Both the position numbers and the translations under genes were made by a program. Positions 34,779 through 54,364 of a stretch of 64,000 nt of DNA are shown here, in pieces. The notes under the pieces were generated by a model. The model was not told where the DNA came from. It worked only from the letters and a program-made list of their open reading frames with translations, and ran no database searches. This stretch comes from Glandiceps talaboti (taxonomy: Eukaryota; Hemichordata; Enteropneusta; Spengelidae). Position 1 is the first letter of the stretch; each line of letters opens with the position of its first letter. The stretch is from assembly GCF_964340395.1 (NCBI RefSeq), contig NC_135564.1, positions 5,745,361-5,809,360 on the forward strand, read 5' to 3'.

Positions 34779-34907
34779 CTCACTCACTCACTCACTCACT
34801 CACTCACTCACCCACTCACTCACTCACTCACTCACTCACTCACTCACGCACTCACTCACTCACTCACTCACTCACTCACTCACTCACTCACTCACTCACT
34901 CACTGGC
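34779..34907. repeat. (ACTC)n downstream of the LINE
   Basis: ACTC repeat with rare ACCC and ACGC units, continuing directly from the LINE (CAA)n tail. Confidence 0.96.
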
Positions 34908-36867
34908 CGATAAGCAAATAGACGAACGTTGTTCCATGACTAAGCTTATAGCCCCATTCAGCACTGCTGGGCAATTATCTAGTTTTGATAAAGACTGTAC
35001 ATGTAAAAACCACGTGACGGGTATGACCCGAGTTTTTTTTTATATCATTCACACCCCGGCAAGTCAGTATAAATATGTCCACCGGGGGATGGGGAGATTT
35101 AGTTTGTACACTAAGATTATAAGTTGGGAAAACAAGATTTCAGCTATTCACGTGTAAATGGGAAGACACTGGAAATGGAAGATTGGTAAACGGGGCATTA
35201 CGCCAACACCATTCGGTTTTCCTCTTCAGAAATCAAGCAATAGACTATAGACCAGTCAATCAATTATCTAACCATTCTCTTTAATTTGTCACCAATGTGG
35301 ACCCCATGCATGGGGTTCTATTAAAAAATAGGTCTGGCTTTAACTAGGCCAAAGTAAGATTATTATCACAGTCGACTGTGACTGTCAAACATAAGTGGGG
35401 AAACTTGAATGTTGCATATAAGAGTTTAAATTCCCAGGCCTTAGACTTGACCTTCTAACTTTCTTATCATCATCATCTTTCATCATCATGTTACATATTT
35501 CATATCGATTCCCAACACCATTTCTTGTTTAAGATAACTCCAAATACTTTACATTTTAACTTCCATGACTTCGCTGTGAGAATTCCCCTCCTAAGTTACA
35601 ATGTCAAACATACACAGCAGACACCCACTTAACCTTTGGAAGTGAGTCAAGACACACGAATATTGATGTGATCTTAAATTACAATGAGGAGAAAATGATC
35701 TCACGATGCTAACACAGTTCATATTGTTTTCAAGGGCAAAATTGAGTGATGTGTATTAAAGGGGCACGCTGGTGATTTTAGGTGGTTACGAATCATGTCT
35801 TGTATTAGAAAATTTGAGCTCTCATCTGGAATTCTGTAATATAAAAAAATTACATAATTATGACGTAAATTATTGGTTACTATTAAATTCTGAAAGACCA
35901 CAGTTTTGTCAAACCAGCCCCTCTGCAAGTAATTAACTAAATACACCACACTATCGACTCATTTTAGGAAGCATTTACCACATTTTATCGCTAACGCTCT
36001 TGACGACGCATTTTGTGCAGTTGCCGTAAAAAGGTGTGTTGTTTTACAACGATGTGTCGACTCGAATGTATTTCTAGACTATCAACCTCCATACTTTCAC
36101 TAAATTGTCTTAATATATCAGTTTGTCCAAAGAGGGCGCCATCCCATGTCACGTTTGATTACATCATTAGATATTCTCAGGATACAAAAATATATAATAT
36201 GGATAGCAAAATGAAATCCAAGTAAACCTAATCTGTTATAAATATAAACAAAGTATTAGAAATAAAACAAATTTCGAACATGATATTACAAATTCGAAAA
36301 GCTTGCACTCTTTTGCATTTCTTGAATTTGAAATGTCCTAAAACGGACACTGGTAAACAAAACTCCATCAAAATAGTGCAGACTTGGAACATATTACATT
36401 TTATGAAACAATTATGCATTGATAGTGTGCCTATTATAAATGTGTAAATCGTTGCAGTTAGTTTAGCCACTCCTGTATTTGCATTGATTGATAGGTAACA
36501 TTCGATGATTCATTTCTTATTTCTTAATAGAGGTGATTAAAAGTTATAAAAATACCCGTCTTGCCCATCATCTGCTTACGCACGGACACCAATCCGGTGT
36601 ACATAGAAGCATTGGTGATTGGTAAAGAGACCATTATATCTAATGAATATGATTTAAGTGCTTCATTTGGTGGATTTTTGGATTTTTGGATTTTTGGACG
36701 GGCACAAATTAACGAATAATACTGAAAGGTCACAGCTAGCGGAGAGTAAATAGTAGATCTACTACCAACCTAATAACTAATAACACATATAATTAGACTT
36801 GATCATGAAATTATAGTAAAATACAATTATTCGAGTCGATCAATTCCCAAAGCTATGAATCAGTTAA
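34908..36867. other. intergenic / probable 3' region of the second SLC1 gene
   Basis: AT-rich. A single 'ttaaaggggcacgc' near 35757 resembles one end of a TTAA-type MITE, but no partner end was found. No recognisable exon. Confidence 0.55.
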
Positions 36868-39800
36868 CTATACAGCTTCGTCGCCGATGTCTTTGTAATC
36901 GCCACCATTGAGGGCGCTCTGGTTCATTTCTGTGATATCGTCTTTTTCATCGCTATCCCATAATACATTTCTCATGGAATGGTTACCAATACCGGCACAT
37001 ATACCATGGCTAGACACATTCACACATGTTCGCAAAGCATCCCTGCAGTAACAAAGATACAAATAATGTCAGTGTCTACATGTCTTTATCGAATACAAAT
37101 TAAATTGCTATTTGGTCTACGGTCTATAGTCACTTGCTAAAGTTTACATATATTTTCTTCCTAGAACACGTTTATTTCGCGTCCTATTTACTTTGTTAGG
37201 GAAAGTCATTGTATTGTAGATGAAAGGAAACGAACAGAAATCTATATCTCTGACATCACAGCTCAACAGCTGATAGATGGATGGATGGATGGATGGATGG
37301 ATGGATGGATGGATGGATGGATGGACGGACGGACGGTGAGAGTCTGAGTAACCGAGACTATGCCATATCATGAGTCAAAGGATTGTGTTAGTGCTACTTA
37401 CAGTAACCATTCCATGGATATCAGAAGTCCTACTTCTTCAGCAGGTACACCAGCAGATTTACAAACCAACACTATGCCTACCAAACTAGCACTTGGTACG
37501 GCTGGTAAACACAATGTAAGGATGACAGTCAAAATACTGAGAAAGAAGAACAAATGTAACTATTATTTCCATGCATCATCATGATGTACATGAACCACAC
37601 AGTAGAAAGGTATCGACTTCAAGGAAGTGAAAAGCTTCTTCCTTTTTCCATTTGTTTTCATTCACGCATTTAGCTGGGTTTGAATTTATATTTGTATACA
37701 ACGCCCAACAAACATTGTACAACTTTGAATCTCTCATCATGATCAGTTAAGGTATTAGGACAAAATTCCCTACCAAAGTCGACACGTTTCGCCTTTCATA
37801 CTGTATAGAAAAAAGAAACGGTTTTGAACATGACTGTACATTTATACAAGTAAGCCCCCTAATTATAGAATATAATCTTAGTATATATGAACAAAGTGCC
37901 TTACCCCATCAACATGATTTGTCCAATACTCATACTAAAGCCGGCACGTTGGCCAAGCCACAATGAACTGCAGACGATGAACAACGCAGAGCCGTCTCCT
38001 TTAAACAAAGATATCGGTAGTACAAAACTACACACTCTCTTGTGAAATTTGAGACCAACTTCACAACACTTGAAGAGCACAGGTAAGGTAGCATAGCTAA
38101 AAGAAAAACAGTGTCATGAATACTTGGTTTAATTTCAGATTTATTTTCTGAAATAAAGTTCTGTTTGCGATGGTTTAGATAGTCATTATATTCTATACTT
38201 CACATACTAATCATCACAGCTATCAAAATGACAACATCTACGCACCAAATGAGGCAACCTTTCACTCAAACTTATGATTCAAGTTCAAGACCGTAAGCTA
38301 CATTTCCGAGTAAAATACACTAGTGGCATTAAGTTCAACTATAATTGTCCTAGATGCCGCCGCTTGAGGGCGGTATTGAGCGGTGGTGTCTGGTTTGTTA
38401 GGGAGTAACGTTGAGGTTTCAACTTATCTTCTCGGTAACAAGTGGTTCGGGAGACCTCAGTAACGCTGCATCATATAGTGGAGCTTAACGAAATCCAGGT
38501 ACTTTCAGGATAAAATTTCTAAACTTTGAGATTACCTAAAGCTTACCTGCTCTTTGATACCAAGGCCGTGAACAGAGCTCTGCCGACTTTATAGTATACC
38601 ATGAATGGGTTGTTTCTGGTAAATATAAAATATCCAATAGGAATCCACAGGAATTGGTGAATGAGCAACCCAGCTATGACGGTGGCTGCGAATTTGCCAA
38701 GACTTGACCATATATCGTAGATGTCATCAACTCGTAGTAAAGAGGCAGCGATAAGGCTTGCCGTAGCTACAGGTAAGGTCCTAGTGTTCATGAGAGATTT
38801 GAAAATTAACAGAGAATGGTGTTCACAATTCAGAAAGTTTATTATCCTTGATTAAAAGAAATAAACTAGTGATAAGTAAAGGAAATTACAGACAGCAAAG
38901 TAGACGAGTAAGCTTACGTTGTAAACAAGTATATCATTAGTCATGGTGGTCGAATGGCTAAATAAAAGTGGAATATGGAAGTTGCAGCTTAGAACTTCCC
39001 TGGGGCTGAAATTTGTTTCTAAATGGTTAAATAAAGTCCTTGAGTAAGATTTGAACAACTGTTATGTGTCCCTGTCAACCCGTATGGGTGACAGTCCCTC
39101 GATGGGTTGGTACCCATGCTTGTTAGCGAAATTCCGAAATGTACCCCTTTTCCCGGAATATTTCAATGAAAAACACCCTTTTTAGTGAATCTGAGAGAAA
39201 ATCACTACAATTACAAAAACACCCCCTTATTTCCGAAATCCGCAAGGTTTACATTCAAGGACACCTTATCCGCACACTGCATGTACACTGTTTGCCCTAA
39301 TAGCAAGTACCCCTTTTTACAATATTTTTGGACCTAGATGGCCGACGAAAAACAACCCCTTTCCCGTGAAATGTCTAACAAGCATGCGTACCCGCTTGGT
39401 ATGGAACTACAATCGGGTTATCATTAATCACTGCCATTAAATCTTAAACAAAGTCCTTCCCTTGCAGAAATGTGTTGTATACCCGTTGCCCCCGTTCTTT
39501 TGCCCCAGCCCCCTGCCCTCCAGCCCGTTGCCCCCCCCCCCCCCGGCCCGTCGCCCTCCCCCTTAGTCCGTTGCCCCTGTTCACTTTTGTCCCCTCAGCT
39601 GAATCGAAAGTACTTTTTAGAACCCTAAACAACCCACCTACCATATGTAAACAGTGAATATCTTGAAGACAGTAATTCTAACAGCATTCATGAAATCTAA
39701 CAGAATCCTGGTTGCATTTCGGTCAGTGCTCATTGCCAAACCAAACACAACACAAAACGTCACAAGACCTATATGGGAGTAAAAGACAAAAATCGACAGT

Positions 39801-39912
39801 TTTTTAATATTTTAGATATTTTGGAATTTTATTTTGGCTTGTATTCGTAAATAAAACATGCAATAATATCGTATAGATGGAACTGATGGAATTATATTGA
39901 TTGATAAGTAAA

Positions 39913-39983
<71 letters not shown>

Positions 39984-42573
39984 ACATAGAGACAGACAGA
40001 CAGACATAGAGGAAACTCATGTAAGAACAAAAAGACAATGTAGAAATACAAAACGAAAGGCACACTGGTAATTTGTCTGCTGGTGATCATAAAAGTACTT
40101 CCAAAGGTGCGATTTTACATTCTGTTTGGATTTCGTATTTACACTATGATTATAAGTCTTAAATAACATAGCTAAAATTACTATAAAGATCTCATCAATA
40201 ATCCAACTTTACCTAACATATTGGTACCGCTCGTCATTGCTACCGATTTGCCCGTTATTACTGTTTTTGTAACGTTCGTACCATTGACGCCCTCTACGAC
40301 GATAGAATCCTTCGTGTATTCAGTGTATGCCTAGAGTTATGACAAATATTTCAAAAAAGAAAACGTATATTGACCTTGCATGGCACCTATTAACTGTAAA
40401 CATAAGTTCTCATAGAATTGTCAGTTGCTTTTGTTTTGCAAATACAACCCATGTATTGCCAACTTGAAACCATAGACACTCATAACTTCCGAGGCTGTAT
40501 AATACAGTCTTTGGCAGTATGGCAATGCCTGTTTGGCAATAACGACCCCCATCTCATAGTCAATGCTGGCCAACATCGAAACCCATACAAGATGATATGT
40601 GAGACTGTTTTGTTCAACCGATAATGAAATTTGACATTTTTCTTACTTACCACTTTTAGACAAGCGTCTATAATATTACTAGGGATGATATTCCTGAAAT
40701 TATGAAAATAAAAAAAATAAACACATTATATTGTTTCATATTCAGTGACAAATCTGCAAAGTATTAATTGCTGTTGACACAAATAGTCAGATTTCGTTAT
40801 TTTCCATCCATCGTAAGCATGGTCCAATGCTATCAACCGAACTTGACAAAAGAAATATGGAGGATGAGTTCACAAATACCTCAGAAGATCGGCAAAAGTA
40901 TCCTGGGTTTCATAATCTGACGCCAGAGTAACATCACTATTGCCACCCTGCGTCTTTCCAGGTTTGATGATGACTGTTAGAATGAGTCCTGTTGTCACGG
41001 CAACGAACATGGCGGCAAATATGTAGATGAATGTGACTGCCGTCAGTCTGCCACTGCTTCGTAGTTGCATTGAACCAGTAGCTGAAATAGAAGGCGGGAA
41101 ACTATAGACCTACATTTTAAACTCTAAAACAAAACACAGACGAAAAATGTGCACAACCTTCTTCAATATTCAATCTGGATAATGATCTTGAGATATTCCT
41201 GACTGTTCGGGTATGCGGTAAACAGCATGTCTCTTCTAAACCAGATTTGCCAACAAAAAAAAAAGAAGTCAAACTCTATGGGATGCAGGATTGGTGAAAA
41301 TGACTTTTCTGTGTCCCAAACCTTGGAGCTAATACAGAATTACCCCAACCCTCGTCTTTCTTCCCCTTTAACAACTACCGTGCTTACTAGAACCACCCAG
41401 AACAATTTGTAAATCGTAACCCAAATTCACAGAGTGTGACGATGGCGCAATGTCCAAACTTTTCAGTGTTTGCAAAGAAAACTATAACAATTTTTTGAAA
41501 TCATAAACTATGGTACATTTATCAAAAACATAGAAATATTACCAAAACATTGAAATTAAGTTTATTTAATGCCATCATACATCTTGTAATTTTTGCATGT
41601 AAATATTCAACTGTTGTCTGCATCGTTTGTCAAATTTGATTTTGTGACGCCAGCTGTTAGTGTTATGACGTCAGCTGTACTCACCTGTGATCATACTGGA
41701 AACAATGAGTGGAATGATAAGAAGCTGCAGACCTCGAAGGAATAACTCTCCTGGCATTCCAATCCATATTATAGCATCTATAGACGGGTTAAGTGGCTAC
41801 AGAGAAATTTTGAAAGTGTAATATCACAAGAATGTATGTATGTATGTATGTATGTATGCATGTATGTATGTATGTATGTATGTATACGTATGTATGTATG
41901 TATGTATGTATGTATGTATGTAGAGTTACAAAAACAATGCATACGTTACGTCGTAATGAAAGTCCAGGAACATAACATAATCAAAACGGCCACAACTAGC
42001 ATAGTTGGAGAGAAGTATAACATTTGCATTTCAGATTCATAACCTTAGTATAACATAAATAATTATCCAGCCTCAGATAGGGTTATCTGTGGCTGGATAA
42101 AACATATTTAATTTTGATTACTGTTAACGTTTTCCAACATACATTGACACTCCTTTGCATAATATTATTAGTGAGTCATTCATGGCTAATAATAGTCCGC
42201 GTCTAGAGTTACACATGTACAATACACGTATAGATTGCAGGAAGTTAACCGGAATCGAAAGGATTCGGAGCGACGTGTACTCGAGATTATGAAATGAATT
42301 TATGAATTTCTGTGTCATATATTTGTATGGATCCTGCATCAATCCCCTCACACTTCTTTCCTGTAGAGTATGACAAACTTTAGACTGTACGTAAGATACG
42401 TCGTGACGTTCCGTCCTCACCGGCCCCCTCTTGTAACAGTTACACAGCGTATGAATTATTAGGCATATTACTCACACTTAATGATAAAATTTCCGATTCA
42501 TACTGCAAACTTTCTACATGAAGCCTTTAAGCATATGAAAACCTTTATTTACAACTGAGACGTATGTGATATT

Positions 42574-42604
<31 letters not shown>

Positions 42605-43647
42605 TTTTATTTGACATTCTTTGTGTCCTATATGCCAGAGGGCTGGATGAGGCTCTTTTTATAAATTTTATTTAAATTTCATATTGTTAAGTCGACATAG
42701 GACACCTTAAAATCAATAACAGAAATAACATAACTTAACATAACATAACATAACGTAACGTAACGTAACGTAACGTAACGTAACATAAGATATCGTATAA
42801 CTAGCATACTTTTCCATTCGAATCTGTGTACATTTAATTGATCCATTGTAGTTATTGCAATTTAGTTTATTAACATAACCAACTCCCGATGACTGTTTTG
42901 ATTCGAAAATGCCATCCTGAAATATTGGCCATTCTTGTTGTAATGTGTTGGATAGGAGACTGGCATTTTATATGATTCTGGTCCAGGCTACGCCTATAAC
43001 AACATAGGGCTACAAGACCATGCACGTACAATACATGACCAAACAAACATCTAAAATGCCTTTATTGTATATTGTGTACCACAGACAAGTTGGCATATGA
43101 GAGACAGCACTAGAGGCACTAAAGTAGACGTCATTTTCTTCATTCTCATCTTGGCTTCGTAAACGTAAATTTTCTGGCGGTTACTTTGTAGTGTCACCTG
43201 GCCAATATCTATTCAATGCGTTGATTTATGTGACAGGTCCCATTCACAAGGTCGACCTACGAGTTGGTTACCTTCCGGGGTCACATATACAATTTTTATG
43301 GTTTACTACAGCCGTGCAACTGTAAATGTGCCAAGTATTTTGTACGTAAATTCATGACATAAACTTATACAATCAACTGATCTGGGGTCTACGTTTTAGT
43401 GTTCAAATTTGCATCACATACTTTTTTTGATATCCAGCGTAAAAACATACGGTCTAAGATAGGAAATTCGGCAAAACAGAGGTCGGGGTTATGGGGTTAG
43501 GAAGTATGTGAATGTGTGACCATGACTTACCTGTGCTGAAAATGCTATAGCGAATCCAATAACGACGCCAATCATAGTCAGCATAAGTAAGAGATTGTTT
43601 CTGGCCCATTGTTTCCAGCAAGATGAGGAGCACTCGTAGTCCACCAT
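36868..43647 (-). CDS. divergent SLC1-family amino acid transporter, paralogue B (10 coding exons, 484 aa)
   Basis: Same family and gene plan as the SLC1 gene at 6317-13704. Coding exons in gene order: 43531-43647, 41685-41796, 40880-41081, 40651-40693, 40213-40330, 39642-39768, 38547-38780, 37905-38096, 37402-37536, 36868-37042 (stop 36868-36870). All are GT-AG and in phase (1455 nt). Landmarks: [16 protein letters not shown] in TM1, [20 protein letters not shown], loop glycosylation motif [21 protein letters not shown]1 [24 protein letters not shown] in TM7, AVPSASLVG in HP2, [15 protein letters not shown] in TM8. Exon 8 is 3 nt shorter than in paralogue A, deleting one residue just before the TM7 DG motif and losing the Asn of NMDGT. 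The TM8 sodium Asp is His, as in paralogue A. Start: the first ATG in frame at 43645-43647. The N-terminus is short and the tail acidic. Substrate unknown. Confidence 0.93.
37276..37336. repeat. (GATG)n/(GACG)n microsatellite
   Basis: GATG run ending in GACG variants, in intron 9 of the second SLC1 gene. Confidence 0.95.
39110..39392. mobile_element. MITE-like element in SLC1-B intron 6
   Basis: Ends are inverted: GTACCCATGCTTGTTAG at the left (39110-39126) against CTAACAAGCATGCGTAC at the right (39375-39391), 16 of 17 matching. The interior carries repeated 'acccctttt' and 'cccggaa/cccgtgaa' blocks and no coding potential. The target duplication is not clear. Confidence 0.6.
39517..39560. 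repeat. C-rich low-complexity tract
   Basis: Runs of C with CCCGTTGCCC motifs repeated through about 39480-39590, in intron 6 of SLC1-B. Confidence 0.7.
39919..39976. repeat. (GA)n microsatellite
   Basis: Pure GA run in SLC1-B intron 5, followed by a short CAGA run at about 39992-40004. Confidence 0.96.
41833..41923. repeat. (TATG)n microsatellite
   Basis: TATG run in SLC1-B intron 1, immediately 5' in gene sense of coding exon 2, with one 'tacg' interruption. Confidence 0.95.
42573..42785. repeat. (ATTT)n and (TAACA/TAACG)n tracts
   Basis: ATTT run at 42573-42608 and a pentanucleotide TAACA then TAACG run at about 42722-42785, both in SLC1-B intron 1. Confidence 0.93.
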
Positions 43648-44313
43648 GGTGTCGTCTAAAGCTGGTAACAACACCACTAGCCTCGTTACCGGTTATTGAC
43701 TCTGTGCGAGGGCACTGTATTGTGTTGCCAATAATTCTTCAATATTCATGACACGTAAAATACAATTCAGTGTTTACAATGTACTGTATACAATCACAGA
43801 CCAGGATTTGTTTATGACACAATGCCATGCTTGGGTGTTGCCTCTAAGAGGTTATACTACAATAGTACCTTATAGTTTATTTGACATGAAGAAATGTAAA
43901 AAAAAAATAAACATTATCTAGGGTCAACACACAAACCACGTACACGCATGTGTTCTATAACATTACGATTGTCTTCTGGCATTGTCAAAAACAATTGATT
44001 GTATAGTACAGATTTCATCAACATTTTTGTACGTATGCTAAATTACGTCATCGGATATATCTTAATACCTGGTTTGAGTTCACGGTCAATTGAGAGTGGT
44101 GGTTAAGTGCACTTCAGTAAGTACAATACTGTGAGTACATTTTAAATATACAACTTGTGCCCCTTTAACGTAACAATTATTTTACAAAAAATTGGCTGAG
44201 AAATTCATCCCAATATATCCTTGCTATATTTATGAATTAAAGATGATGACAACAGTTATAAAATTATGAAATATTGAATAAAGAGTACTAAAATACTTTT
44301 AACATATGTATTC

Positions 44314-44768
<455 letters not shown>

Positions 44769-45605
44769 GGCCTTATATGTATGGTGAAGATTCACACTGA
44801 TTTAGAGATCAGAATGGCGTTAGCTCAGAAATCTTCAAATTTGTACCTGAATATATTTTAGAGGTATTAAAATGTTAATACATGTAGTAGGGAATGTACA
44901 CCTACATCAATTATTGCAATTACATTTTTACTGCAATTTAACGTAATCCCGCACTAATGTGTACCAAAATGTATATAAACTCTCCCACTGTGTCCGAACA
45001 ATTGTTTTAATTGTCACCCACCAAGACTCGTCGATTGTACAGCCGCCCTCAGGCGACAGATGTATAAGATCGCAGACTTGTTTGTATACAGTAAAGTGAA
45101 CAGTAAAAAACAAAAGTATTGAACAAATTGATAATTCTTGCTGTGAACTTGTATAGATATTCATTGCATGTATATCATGTGTGTTGGTTGCTAGAAACAT
45201 TCCGGGCGTGGCACTCTTGAGATATACACCGTATGTATTGGTCATACTCTAGAAGCAGTCCAGGCGTGGCACTTTAAAGATAAACATTGCATGCATTGGT
45301 CGAAACTTGTCGACTACACCCAAACATTCTATCTGGGTAAGTGTACTGAAGTTGTTATTCTTTCAGGCTATCTCGTAATTTATAAACACAGGACGATATC
45401 CATTTCGGAAAATGTGGAAAATGTTACTTTAGACGCAAACAAAGCAGACACTCTGTAGCTATGGGTATGTAGGACGTATGAGATTTTTGTCTTATACATA
45501 TACATTAATTGTCACAAATTGAACTTTTGTTCTCAATACCGAATATTTTTTCTCCGAAATTTTCAGCTGTCAACACTACAGCTTTCATCAGCGGAATGAT
45601 CTAAC

Positions 45606-45672
45606 TTGACCTTCTTTGTGTGAAGGTCAATGATCGAGTCGTAGTTCATCTGTATTACCAATACAGATGAAC
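45606..45672. repeat. two adjacent short hairpins
   Basis: TTGACCTTC...GAAGGTCAA (about 45606-45630) and GTTCATCTGTATT-acc-AATACAGATGAAC (45644-45672, 13-bp perfect arms). Probably debris of a foldback element; no coding. Confidence 0.8.
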
Positions 45673-46286
45673 TTTCATGATCATATACATTAATATTCAC
45701 ATAACATTGGATGTTGGATCCGATCCGATCAGACTTATATTAATTTATCCTTTCTATAAATCAACAAGTTTGTAGGACACAAGTCTGACGAGTCGTTCAG
45801 TATTCCGTTAGTGTCCAGTGATCAGACTGAGAACCAGGTCAAAAGCTTTGCCATACTATAAAATGAACTCTACAATAGAAGTTAGTTAACATGAAACTAA
45901 ACGTCTTACCCAACAAAATTTTCACAAACGTCTGGCGTGAAAAAAAAATCTTATCGATATTGCTACATTGTCGCAATTGTGTTAGCAAATGTGTTGCTAA
46001 ATCAAATACTCTGCAATAAAGTATTCTTTTCCTTGTATGTCAATGGATAAAAATATGATAAAAGTAGTTTGTTCTTCAATATTTGTCGTGTCGGACAATA
46101 AGATTTTAACAATCTTGTTAAGTTTAATTTTTTATATCTATATAAAATGTAGCAAAGTATTGAGTCAGACTTTTTGTCTAGTAAGACAATTTGTTTCAAA
46201 CTAACTGACTCTCATTTTACTTTTGACCCACTGCGCTAGAAGCTTGATTATATGAATGCATAGTTCGAATGTTTTACTTCTGATTA

Positions 46287-46582
46287 GGCCGAACAAAAAA
46301 AAAATTGTGGTTCCGATTAAGCTCAATTTTGAAATAGGTGGGGTGGGTAGATTTTTTTTCATATGTGAGTGTCTAGTTCAAGTAGTTATGCTTTCCGTTG
46401 TTTTCCATATGGTTTCTGTGTTATTGGTTTCTCATCAGATGTACATCCATTAATTACCGATAGGATGAACAGTTTTATACATTGTCCTTTTAAGCTGATG
46501 TCAGTTTCCGCATCCACTATTTCTTGCGAGACTTCACAATTTTCGCGATTTTATATATTTATTTTCGAATACGTAAAAGGCC
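46287..46582 (+). mobile_element. MITE family GGCC-TIR, copy 1 (3' end deleted)
   Basis: About 296 bp, collinear with the inverted copy at 54365-54735: shares a GGCC end followed by 'ttgtggttccgatta', then 'ataggtggggtgggtagat', 'cagatgtacatccatta', 'gcatccactatttcttg' and 'tcgaatacgta'. It lacks the last ~75 bp before the second terminal repeat that copy 2 has. No ORF of its own. Confidence 0.85.
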
Positions 46583-47116
46583 TAAGAAATAAATTATTTA
46601 TAATATGAAAGGCGAGCTGTCACACAGTGACAAGTAACTTATTTGAATGACTAATTTAATTACCATATTTCATCGTATTAGTAGGTCACGTGACAACACA
46701 TGACGCCGGGGGACACAGCCGCTGATAGGATCATTGTGTGTGTTTTCAAATCGTTTTAAATTCACAGAAGCCGTGACTTTAGTACGGTAAGTAACTCATA
46801 CAATATATTCTTCTACTGTGTGGCTAACTCATAGTCGTGATAGTATCACCGTTTCATTTCTTTCCATGATAACATTAATCATAATACGGTGAAGCGAAAG
46901 TGAAAAAAACTGGGTTGGTAGAACGTGATTATATTTGTAGCCACATGCAGACAATATTTCCAACCTCCATGTCACTGACATGGATATGTGCCTCGCAGCT
47001 ATGTAAGCTAATATTTCCAATTAAAACATACCATATATACTATGTTTAGTATTTATCATGTAGCATTGATTTCGGTATTTGATACGGTCTTGACACACTT
47101 ACCAACTAGCAATAAA

Positions 47117-47391
47117 GGACTGGACAAAAATTGTGGGGGGGGGGGTTGAGGGAGGGTCGCTATTTTTCGTGCAAGTGTTTGGGGAATGGTCGCTGGTTTT
47201 TTGTGCAGTGATACTTTACATTAGAGATATTCCAATGACCTCGAACCACTATTTTTATCGTGGTCTGAGCAGTGACACAGGAGGGGGGGGGGGTCAGTAA
47301 TTATTGTGCAAGGTCTTGAGAAAGGTCCATATTTTTGAGGCACTGGACTCCTGAAAATACCAGCCCTCCCACTGCAATTAGTGTCCAGTCC
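47117..47391. mobile_element. MITE-like element with GGACTGGACA termini
   Basis: Left end GGACTGGACAAAAATTG; the right end read backwards is GGACTGGACACTAATTG. The interior is G-rich on the left (a 13-G run) and non-coding. Imperfect terminal inverted repeats of about 17 bp; target duplication not established. Confidence 0.6.
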
Positions 47392-48916
47392 CTAAAACCG
47401 AATCCAATGTGTCTATAGTGAGATATACAATGGAAGCCAGAAAACAGAACGCCTGGTCTGTCTATTAATCTAAATATTGCTACATTATGATTTAATAGTC
47501 TCGCTCGACAAAACTCTACTAACATTGCTACACACATGGCATATCTTGACATACACCATACATTGTACCATGGATGTATTAGCCTGGGGGAGATTATACT
47601 AGTAGCGTTGCTAACTTGTATCGTCTGGTCTGACCCAAATCTTAGTAGATACAATTGTTATCTGTTTGGGGGCCAATAGGTAGTATTAGTAATGTTGGTA
47701 ATACAAATGTATTATCCATATTACCAGTCTTCCGATACCTTTCAAGAGTTATAGAAAGGAGTATTTTGGTTCTCAGACCTCAAACTGACTTACGTAAGGT
47801 CGAATGGACTGTAGATATTGCCTTTGATTCATTAATAACTTATTCATCCATGTCGACGTCTGAGATCTCATGCGCCCATGAAGGCCAAGACTCTCAAGGC
47901 TACGTGTATTAATAAGAATGCGTTATTTACCTTTATTTGCATCGTTTTGTGATCGCCGCCTTCCTACACTCGGAACAAAAACAAACGACACAAAACTATG
48001 GAAATAGAGGTAGATAAAGCATTCAGCCGCTTTCACCACATCGGATTTTTATCAGATTGATTGTGACTCTTATGACCCTTTACGATCACAACCCATTATA
48101 GCATCCACGGATAAATAAAATAGAGAATTGATAAGGACTGCTGTTATCAACATCACATGTGTTCGTTTTGACGCCGACCTATTCTTTCTTACCAACACGT
48201 GTTCCACAGCCCTTTGTGTATGTGGAGAATATATTAACATTATTGCAAATAAAACAGCACGAAAATTATTTTGCAGTTTCAAAAAAAGTTCAAATTATTT
48301 AACAATTTCCGAAAAGTCAGTATTGTGCGTTTTTTATTTATTTTTAACAGTATTATTTCTTGATTAGCCAGATCATGATTTTTTTTCAAAAAAAAATTCC
48401 TATTTAAGATTTTGTTAATATAAAATACAAAACAAAGAAACATGGCCAGTTGTCTTTGGTTACGCCATAAATGACACATTTATGAATTAATATTGGTGAA
48501 TTAGGCGTTTACTAATGACTCGTATTAACATTTCGATTTTCGCTACATAATAAAGCAATGATAAAGGTGAAAATTTGGGTTGAAAACCAAATTCGACAAC
48601 ATGAATAATTTGAAAATAAGGATGTGATTCAAATGTATTTGTGGATAGCTACAAACCCAAAAATAACTTTAAAATAAAATGAAATACAGTTTTTAATGAA
48701 TAGTTCTGTTACATACATACAGACTGCAAACAGACTGATATTTATTTCTGTGTAAATCGTGACCAACAATGACTATTTCTAAAGACGTCATGTTTTGGAA
48801 TTTTAACATTGAGAACTTTGTCTATATCTGACTTTCTTTGTTTTTTCAGAAACTAGAATTGTACAATAAGACTCCTAGCGTTCCCGTTTGTAAATTCAAC
48901 ACACAAACAGACTGTG

Positions 48917-54205
<5,289 letters not shown>

Positions 54206-54364
54206 AACCACAATGTAACCAAAACAACATATTTAATGAAAAAGTTATTTTATCACCGTATCGACACTTTTTTATCTACTAGATCTGTAATCTTATTGTA
54301 TAAACATCATGGTGTTAGCGACATCTTAATAATTTGATTGAAAATGATGTACAATTGGTATTAA

